The notes beneath the pieces are model-generated. The model had not been told where the DNA came from and ran no database searches. It saw nothing but the letters and a program-made list of their open reading frames with translations. A stretch of DNA of 54,400 nt from Verrucomicrobiota bacterium (GTDB lineage Bacteria > Verrucomicrobiota > Verrucomicrobiia > Opitutales > Opitutaceae): contig JACRKC010000116.1 of NCBI GenBank assembly GCA_016235555.1, positions 1-54,400 on the forward strand, written 5' to 3'. Within the stretch, counting starts at the first letter, position 1; every line of letters starts with the position of its first letter. The translations under genes and the position numbers were made by a program. Positions 45,351 to 52,101 of this stretch are shown in pieces.

Positions 45351-48300
45351 CGCCGCGATCCGCCTTCCTTGAGCAGGCGCGCCTGGGTTTCACGTGCGAC
45401 GGTGTATTGCTCGACGCAGCCAAGTTTTTCGAGCAGCTGCCGGAAGCGCGGCGTGTCGCGCACGGAATCGAACACGGGATCCCAATAGAGTTGTTGCTGG
45501 AAGATGGTCGGGGTCGTTTCGAGGAGCCGGAGGGCCTGGTCGGTGTCGCCACGCATGAGCAAGATCACGCCGCCCGAGAAGCTGTCGGGATGTTGCCGCA
45601 GCAGGTCGGCCGCCCAGCGCTCACGGTCCGGGTGCGGTCCGAGCGCGTGCAGACACCACGCCGCCTCGCTGGCAAACTGCGGGTCGCTCTCGGATTTTCC
45701 CGCCGTGAGATAGGGGCCCAGGCTGGCTTCAGCCTCGGCCCGGCGCCCGAGTTCCAGCAGCAGGCGGGCACGCCGCAGCGTGAGGCGGGGCGAGCCGGCG
45801 GGGGTCAGCTCCGCCGCCCGCTCCACCAGGGTGAGCGCCTCGGCGTAGCGGCGGACATGCAGCAACTCCCACGCGAGATCCCAGTGAATGTAGGGGGCCA
45901 GTGGATCGAGCTCCAATGCCCGGCGGTAGCCGGGAATCGCGAGGTCGAGCCGGCCCACCGTCACCATCAGGTCGGCCTGCCAGTCGTGCACCATCGCGTT
46001 GTTGGGCTCGAGCGCCAGCGCGCGCCGGAAACTCACCTCCGCCTCCGCATAACGCCGGTCTTCCATGGCGATTTTCCCGAGCGCGGCGTGGGGTTCGCCC
46101 AGCGTCGCATCGAGTTCGATCGCCCGCTTCGCCTCGCCCGCCGCCGTCGCAAAGAGTTCTCCTACGGGCGAACCCGCGCCCTTGAGGAACGAGGCTTCGA
46201 TCGTCAGCAGGTTCGCCAGCGCCGCGTGCGCCGGAGCCCACGACGGATCGAGCGTCGCAGCCCGGTTGAACAACTCCCGCGCCCGGGCGAATCCCTCCGT
46301 GGTGCGCAAGACCCAGAGCTTCCGGCCCTGGAGCAGCGCCGTCAGCGCCTCCGGGTCGACCGCCTGACGCGTGCCCGCCGCGACGCCCATGCGCACCGAG
46401 AGATTCTTCGCGATCAACGCCACGATCTCGTCCTGCACGGCGAAGACATTCTTCAGCTCGCGCTCCAGCGGCTCGGAGGTCCACACCACCTCGTCCGTTG
46501 CGGCGCGGCTGAGTTGTGCGGTGATGCGGACCGTGCCACCCGCTTTGCGCACGCTGCCGCGCACCAGGTAGTTCACCCCCAGTTTTTCTGCGATTTCCGA
46601 CGCGGTGGCGTTCCTGCCCTTGAAGAAGAAGGCGGAGGTGGGTCCACGCACCGTCAGCCCTGGCACCCGGCCGAGCGCGTTGATGAGTTCCTCGCTGATG
46701 CCGTCCGAAAAATACTCCGCGTCCTTGTCGTCGCTGCGATTGTCGAACGCCAGCACGGCGACGGACTTGTCCGCCGGGGCCGATTTTTCGTCGAGCTTCG
46801 GCCCGGTCGCCGCGAGCGCCGCGCCAGGGGCGCCGCCCGCCTTCATCTCCGCGAGCCACTTCGCACCTCGCGCCAGCAGCGGTTGCGCGCGCGGATCCTG
46901 GCGCAACGCGGCCAGCGCGGGTTCGTGGCGGAGGGCGTTGTAGGTGTTCGGCCAGCGGCCGTGATCGCGCGCGATCAGCCGGTCGATCCGGGCAACCGCC
47001 GCATCCAGATCGCCGATCAGGGCGAAGTAGTCGTAGTCGTCCGCCCACGCGATCGAGCCCGGGGCGGGGTGAACGATCTCGTTGGCCAGCGCGAAGGCCG
47101 CCGCGGCGCCCGCGCGGTCGCCCAGCCGCACCAGCACGCGGGCCTTTTCCTGCAGCAAGGGCGCGGAGCCGGGATTCGCCGCCAGGCGCTGCTCCACGAG
47201 CCGCAGCGCTTCCCTCCATTGGATCGCGGCGGCAGCCGGCCGGCCCGCGGCGGCGAGCACACTCCCGCGCAGCGATGCCACCGGTGAGAAAATGAGCGCT
47301 TCCTGCAGGAACTCGCGCTGCGTGCGATCGAGCGTCGCCAGGGCCTTGTCGTGTTCGCCGGAGTAGACCCAGACGTTTGCCACGTGCGCGATGAAGACAT
47401 CCTCCAGCAGCAGCTTCGCCGGGATGGTCGCGACAAAGTCCCGCGCCGCCGCCACGTCGCCCCAGCCATAGAGCACCACCAGCAGCCGGACCAGATAACT
47501 CGTCCGCGCGGGCTGGCCCGCGGCGAAGACCCCACCCATCAACCGATCGGCCTCGGCGTATTCGCCCCGCACCCAGTGGCGCGACGCCTTGATCGAATCC
47601 GCATACGCCCGCCCCACCGGCGAAAACGCGCGGAGTTTCGTGAGCGACTCGGGGTCCTGTCCCCCGGCCGGCCCCCAGGGGTCGTTGCCGCCCCACACCG
47701 CGGCCCACACTCGTTCACGCAGCACGGTGAAGTTGCCGGGCACTCGCGCGGCCAGCGCCTGCAGGCGGGACTGCGCTTCGGTGCGGTTGCCCGTCGCGAA
47801 AAGATCACCACATACCGCGAGCTCGGCATTGACCGAATCGGGCGCGAGCAGGCGCGCCTTCTCGGCGAAATTGTGCAGACTGGCCCGGCGCTGCGGGGTA
47901 TCGTCGTAGCGCTCGCTGAGAAAGCGGAAATTCGCCCACGCCGCCGCCGCGTAGGCCTCGGCGTCGGTCTGGTCCTTGGCCACGGCCTCGAGGGCGAGCT
48001 GCTCCGCGAGCGCGACGTTGGCGCGCGTCATCAACGGATCGTCGTCAAGCAGCGCGCGCGCCTTCGCCACGAGTTTCTGCGTCTCGGTGAGCGGAGTGGC
48101 GGCCGTCGTCGTGGACGAGGCGTCCCGCCTCGTTTCGGCGCCCGGACCTGAGGCGGGACGCCTCAGCCACAGCCAGGCGCCGGCGGCGGCGATGACAAGC
48201 ATCGAGGCCGCCGCGATCCACGCCGTCGCGGGGACGCGGCGACGCGGCTCCAGCGTGGCACGGGTCGCCCGACCCGTGATTTCCGCCCTCACGGGTCGGG

Positions 48301-48778
48301 AGACCCGTGCCACTGGCGCTTCGCCTCCGAGCAACGCGTTCACCCGCGCACAGAATTTTTCCGCCCCCTCGCCTCCCGGCCCGCCCTGAGTTTGTCGAAG
48401 GGGCAGCCGCGTCCACTGCACGGCCTTGAACTCTCCCGGCACGTCCGCTTCCGCGTCGCGCGTCGCATCGATCACCACGGGCAGCAGAAACGCCACCGAC
48501 TCCGACATCATGTGCGTGCGCTGCGCCGCGATCCGCCACTCCAGCCGGAAATACCCTTCCCTCCGCGCCTGCGTCGCCGCCGAAATCAGCGGCACGAACA
48601 GCGCGCACTCGGCGATTTGTTTCCGGATCTTCGCGTCCCACGCATCGCCGCCGACGAGTTCGTTTTGATCGAACCACACTTCCACTCCCGCGGCGCGCAG
48701 CGCTTCGCAAATGCACTGCGCCGCCGCCGCGTCCTGCGACGCGTAGGAGAGGAAGACCGCTTTGCCTGGCTCGCTCAT
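45347..48778 (-). CDS. TIR-transmembrane-TPR-FlgO-TPR protein 3
   Basis: 1143 residues from the ATG at 48778, which overlaps the stop of gene 4 by 4 nt. The TIR domain spans about 6-150 (AVFLSYASQD, EVWFDQNELVGGDAWDAKI, YFRLEWRIA with E80). An 8-residue family A insertion (LRQTQGGP, 127-134) is absent from gene 5. Residues 155-180 come from a family G palindrome and 207-222 from family F. Membrane helix at about 186-205. A first TPR module ends at LRQDPRAQPLL (about 626-636). Next comes a FlgO/TolB-N-like domain (670-800: KSVAVLAFDNRSDD, YFSDGISEELINALG, VRGSVRKAGGTVRITAQL). A second TPR module ends at VRDTPRFRQLLEKLG. This looks like a fusion of two complete sensor modules behind one TIR. 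Confidence 0.9.
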   Translation of the reverse strand: MSEPGKAVFLSYASQDAAAAQCICEALRAAGVEVWFDQNELVGGDAWDAKIRKQIAECALFVPLISAATQARREGYFRLEWRIAAQRTHMMSESVAFLLPVVIDATRDAEADVPGEFKAVQWTRLPLRQTQGGPGGEGAEKFCARVNALLGGEAPVARVSRPVRAEITGRATRATLEPRRRVPATAWIAAASMLVIAAAGAWLWLRRPASGPGAETRRDASSTTTAATPLTETQKLVAKARALLDDDPLMTRANVALAEQLALEAVAKDQTDAEAYAAAAWANFRFLSERYDDTPQRRASLHNFAEKARLLAPDSVNAELAVCGDLFATGNRTEAQSRLQALAARVPGNFTVLRERVWAAVWGGNDPWGPAGGQDPESLTKLRAFSPVGRAYADSIKASRHWVRGEYAEADRLMGGVFAAGQPARTSYLVRLLVVLYGWGDVAAARDFVATIPAKLLLEDVFIAHVANVWVYSGEHDKALATLDRTQREFLQEALIFSPVASLRGSVLAAAGRPAAAAIQWREALRLVEQRLAANPGSAPLLQEKARVLVRLGDRAGAAAAFALANEIVHPAPGSIAWADDYDYFALIGDLDAAVARIDRLIARDHGRWPNTYNALRHEPALAALRQDPRAQPLLARGAKWLAEMKAGGAPGAALAATGPKLDEKSAPADKSVAVLAFDNRSDDKDAEYFSDGISEELINALGRVPGLTVRGPTSAFFFKGRNATASEIAEKLGVNYLVRGSVRKAGGTVRITAQLSRAATDEVVWTSEPLERELKNVFAVQDEIVALIAKNLSVRMGVAAGTRQAVDPEALTALLQGRKLWVLRTTEGFARARELFNRAATLDPSWAPAHAALANLLTIEASFLKGAGSPVGELFATAAGEAKRAIELDATLGEPHAALGKIAMEDRRYAEAEVSFRRALALEPNNAMVHDWQADLMVTVGRLDLAIPGYRRALELDPLAPYIHWDLAWELLHVRRYAEALTLVERAAELTPAGSPRLTLRRARLLLELGRRAEAEASLGPYLTAGKSESDPQFASEAAWCLHALGPHPDRERWAADLLRQHPDSFSGGVILLMRGDTDQALRLLETTPTIFQQQLYWDPVFDSVRDTPRFRQLLEKLGCVEQYTVARETQARLLKEGGSRR
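48113..48168. repeat. Family F double palindrome in TIR gene 3
   Basis: GGACGAGGCGTCCCGCCTCG and CTGAGGCGGGACGCCTCAG, encoding LRRPASGPGAETRRDASST just outside the membrane helix. One half is present in gene 5 (53811-53829). Confidence 0.8.
48255..48313. repeat. Family G palindrome in the linker of TIR gene 3
   Basis: GTGGCACGGGTCGCCCGACC...GGTCGGGAGACCCGTGCCAC, near-perfect arms, encoding VARVSRPVRAEITGRATRAT. Confidence 0.85.
48384..48403. repeat. Family A element inserted in TIR gene 3
   Basis: CCCTGAGTTTGTCGAAGGGG. The flanking DNA is nearly identical to 54021-54060 in gene 5, which lacks these bases; the difference is 24 bp, adding LRQTQGGP to the end of the TIR domain. Confidence 0.9.
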
Positions 48779-51700
48779 TCTTTCTCCGGCATTTTTTTCG
48801 GCGGGTGCGCCGCGGTCCACGCTTCGGAACGGGCGAGCGCCTCGGCGAGCCCGACTTTGCGGGTCCACTCGCGGAACGTCGGCTCCACGCGGATCGATGC
48901 AAACGCAGGGGTGAACCAGAGGTTGTTGATCCAGTTGATCGTCAGGTCATCCAGTCGCCGGGTGAATTCGCGATTCCGGCCGGCATAGGCCAGCGCGATC
49001 GGAAGGTCTTCCGAGTCCGGTGCGATGCGACGCAGCAGGGTTTCCGCCTCCGTCTTTTCGCCGAGCGCGGTCAGCACGGAGGCGGCCGTGCTGTAACGAT
49101 AGTCCGGCTCCTCGGCGCCCGCATCGGCCGCCAGGGCCCCGGCGGCGGCCAACGCCTCATCGCGGCGACCGATTCGCACCAGCAGGAGGGTTTGCTTGCA
49201 ACGGATCTGCACGCCCGAGGGCTGGAGCGCGCGGGCGCGTTCGAGCAGAGTCCACGCTTCGTCGAGCCGGCCGGCGTTTTCCAGCGCATCCGAATAGTTG
49301 TCGAGAATGCGGTGCGACAAGGGATCGAGTTCCGCGGCGCGCCGCAGCGCCGCCAGTCCTTCATCCAGCTGGCCCTGTACCAGCAACTGCCGGCCGAGCC
49401 ATTGGTGCGCGCTGGCGTAGTTGGGATTCAGTTCCACCGCCCGGCGCAAGGCGCGCAGCGCCTCCGCAAAACGCCAGGCCTGACCAAGCGAATGGCCGAG
49501 CGAGGCCTGGGCCTCGGCGGAGTTTTCGTCCAGCGCCACCGCCTGCCCGGCCTTCGCGATCGTCCGCGCCAGCAACGGCGAGAGGCGCTGGCCGAAACTG
49601 CCCGACAGCGGGAAGGAGCGGACCGTCCAGACGTCGGCCAGCGCGGCGTGGGCCCGGGCGAACCGCGGATCGAGTTCGATGGCGCGGTTCAGGAGCAGCT
49701 CCGCTTGCCGGAAGCCCTCGGCGTTGCGGCGGTTCCACGCGGCGCGGCCTTCGAGGTAGAGGCGGTAGGCCTCGGGGTCCACCGTGGCCGCGAGTGTCGC
49801 CGTGGCGGCGCCGGCGCCGAGTCTCAGCGAAAGGTTCTTGGCGATGAGTCCGGCAATCTCGTCCTGCACGGCGAAGATGTCCTTCAGCTCGCGGGTGAAG
49901 TTCTCCGACCAGACGTGGAAACCATCCGCGGCTTTGATGAGCTGCGCGGTGATGCGCACCTGGTTGCCCGCCTTGCGCACGCTCCCTTCGACCACGTAGG
50001 CGACGCCGAGCTGCCTCGCGATTTCGGGGATGGGCGTGCTCTTGCCCTTGAAGGAAAACGCCGACGTCCGCGCGGAGACTTTCAAGTCGGGAATTTTCGC
50101 GAGCACGTTGAGCAGCTCCTCGCTGATGCCGTCGGAAAAATACTCGTTGGCCTTGTCGTCGGAGAGATTCGCGAAGGCGAGCACAGCGACGGATTTGTCA
50201 TCCGCCTTCGCCGAGCCAACGGTGGACAGGTCGGCCTTTGCCGGTGCGGACCGGAGTTCCGCGTCGAACCACGCATCGCCGCGCGCGACGATTTCCCGGA
50301 AGCGCGGTTCGTTGCGCACCGGATCGAGGGCCGGGTGGTGCTTGAAATAGTAGAGCCAGGAGGGCCAGCGCGTCAGCGCGCGGTTCATCGTCCGATCGAT
50401 GACGGCGAGCGCCTCGGCGTGCTGCCCGAGCAGCACGAGTTGCACGGTGGACTCGAGCGGCCGCAACCCGCCGAGTTCCTCCGCGGTGGCGAAACTCCGC
50501 TCCGCGCCGACGCGATCGCCGAGGCGGATTTGCACGCGGCCCTTGGCATGCCACAGCCGGCCGTGGCGCGGATTCGTCGTGAGGCGCTCGTCGATGGTCT
50601 TGAGGGCGGCGCGCAATTCGAGCTCGGCGGCGTTTTTTCTTCCGGCCATGAGCAGGGCCTCGCCGGCGAGCAAGGCGCGCACCTCGAAGAAGCGCCCTTC
50701 CTCCAGCACGTCGCGCGGGATGTCGCGCAGCACCGCGACCGCCCCGTCCGGCTGGCGCGCGAACAGCAGCGTCTCGTAGGCGATCGCCGCGGCGCGATCC
50801 TCGCGCAGGACGACGGCGGGGATTGTCTTTAACCAGGCCTGCGCACCGGGTGCATCGTCCATGGTCTGCAGCAACAGCAGCTTCAAGTGGTAGGCTTCGG
50901 AAAGCGGCTGGGCGGCGAGCGAGCGCTCCACCGCGGCGAGCGAATCGCGCAGCCGGTTGGCGCCCCAAAAAAACCAGGCCTGGCTCAACGCGGCCCGCGC
51001 CTTGCCGCCGGGCAGCGCCTCGGCCTGCTCGAGCCAGCGAAAGGCGGCGGGGGACACCGTGTCGTTGTCCTCGGTCTGCGCCAGCAACAGGAGCACGCGC
51101 GGATCGCGCGGCGCGCGCCGCTGCAATTCCTCCAGCCGGGCGCGCACGGCCGCCGGGGTCGTGTGCAGCACCTGCAGCTCGACCGCCGCGAGCGCCAGCC
51201 CCGCCTCGATCGATGGCGGCGCGAGGCTCACGGCGCGCTCGGCCTGGCTGCGCGCGGCGGCGACGCGGCGCTCGTCGCGCTCGTTGTAGAGATCGATCAG
51301 CACCGCGTGGGCCCGGGCCATGGTGGCCCACACATCGGCGTCGCCCGGGCTGAGCGCGGCGGCCTTTTCGCACAACTCGTAGGCCGTGCGAAAAGTCTCG
51401 CGCACCTGCAACGGTTCATCGTCCACCAACGCCCGCGCGCGACGCTCCATCTTCTGCGCCTCCGTGAGCGAGGCGGGGGGGGCGGGCTTTTCCGCGCCCG
51501 CGTCCCGCGCCGGACGCAGCGCGAAATAGCCGCCGAGCGCGAGCGCCACGGCGGCGGCGAGCCACGCCGTCGCGGGGACGCGGCCGCGCACCTCCGGAGC
51601 AGCGCGGTGCTTCAGCCCGCGCTCAGGACTTTCGAGTGCGGGCTGAAGCACCGCACTACCGCCGAGCAGCTGCTTCACCCGCGGGCAGAAGGCCTCGCTC

Positions 51701-52092
51701 TTCTCGCCGCCGGGCAGGCGCGTCCACTGCACGGCGCGAAACTCCTCCGGCACGTGCGCTTGGGCGTCGCGCGTTTCATCGATCACCACGGGCAGCAGAA
51801 ACGCTCTCACTCCCGACATCATGTGCGTGCGTTGCGCCGCGAGTTTCCATTCGAGGCGGAAATATCCCTCGTGCCGCGCTTGCGTCGCCGCCGAAATCAG
51901 CGGCACGAACAGCGCGCACTCGGCGATCTGTTTCCGGATCTTCGCGTCCCACGCATCGCCGCCGACGAGTTCGTTCTGGTCGAACCACACCTCGACCCCG
52001 CTCGCGCGCAACGCGTCGCAAAGGCGCTGCGCCGCCTCGGCGTCTTGCGACGCGTAGGAGAGGAAGACGGCCTTGTTTTCCATAACGCTCAT
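48775..52092 (-). CDS. TIR-transmembrane-TPR-FlgO-TPR protein 4
   Basis: 1105 residues, ATG at 52092 (ATG at 52083 also possible), 9 nt after the stop of gene 5. The TIR domain spans about 7-145 with AVFLSYASQD, GVEVWFDQNELVGGDAWDAKI and YFRLEWKLA (E81). The linker (147-165) is translated from a family H palindrome. Membrane helix at about 176-192. The first TPR module has DERRVAAARSQAERAVSLAP and ends at VRNEPRFREIVARGDAWF. A FlgO-like domain follows (KSVAVLAFANLSDDKANEYF, VEGSVRKAGNQVRITAQL), then a second TPR module ending VEPTFREWTRKVGL. The layout is the same as gene 3, with independent linker repeats. The FlgO-TPR half is a module otherwise known from adenylate cyclase and CadC-like transmembrane regulators. 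Confidence 0.9.
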   Translation of the reverse strand: MSVMENKAVFLSYASQDAEAAQRLCDALRASGVEVWFDQNELVGGDAWDAKIRKQIAECALFVPLISAATQARHEGYFRLEWKLAAQRTHMMSGVRAFLLPVVIDETRDAQAHVPEEFRAVQWTRLPGGEKSEAFCPRVKQLLGGSAVLQPALESPERGLKHRAAPEVRGRVPATAWLAAAVALALGGYFALRPARDAGAEKPAPPASLTEAQKMERRARALVDDEPLQVRETFRTAYELCEKAAALSPGDADVWATMARAHAVLIDLYNERDERRVAAARSQAERAVSLAPPSIEAGLALAAVELQVLHTTPAAVRARLEELQRRAPRDPRVLLLLAQTEDNDTVSPAAFRWLEQAEALPGGKARAALSQAWFFWGANRLRDSLAAVERSLAAQPLSEAYHLKLLLLQTMDDAPGAQAWLKTIPAVVLREDRAAAIAYETLLFARQPDGAVAVLRDIPRDVLEEGRFFEVRALLAGEALLMAGRKNAAELELRAALKTIDERLTTNPRHGRLWHAKGRVQIRLGDRVGAERSFATAEELGGLRPLESTVQLVLLGQHAEALAVIDRTMNRALTRWPSWLYYFKHHPALDPVRNEPRFREIVARGDAWFDAELRSAPAKADLSTVGSAKADDKSVAVLAFANLSDDKANEYFSDGISEELLNVLAKIPDLKVSARTSAFSFKGKSTPIPEIARQLGVAYVVEGSVRKAGNQVRITAQLIKAADGFHVWSENFTRELKDIFAVQDEIAGLIAKNLSLRLGAGAATATLAATVDPEAYRLYLEGRAAWNRRNAEGFRQAELLLNRAIELDPRFARAHAALADVWTVRSFPLSGSFGQRLSPLLARTIAKAGQAVALDENSAEAQASLGHSLGQAWRFAEALRALRRAVELNPNYASAHQWLGRQLLVQGQLDEGLAALRRAAELDPLSHRILDNYSDALENAGRLDEAWTLLERARALQPSGVQIRCKQTLLLVRIGRRDEALAAAGALAADAGAEEPDYRYSTAASVLTALGEKTEAETLLRRIAPDSEDLPIALAYAGRNREFTRRLDDLTINWINNLWFTPAFASIRVEPTFREWTRKVGLAEALARSEAWTAAHPPKKMPEKE
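51603..51660. repeat. Family H palindrome in the linker of TIR gene 4
   Basis: GCGGTGCTTCAGCCCGCGCT ... AGTGCGGGCTGAAGCACCGC: 16-bp near-perfect arms in frame, encoding VLQPALESPERGLKHRAAP. Confidence 0.85.
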
Positions 52093-52101
52093 GGCCGGTG
52101 C

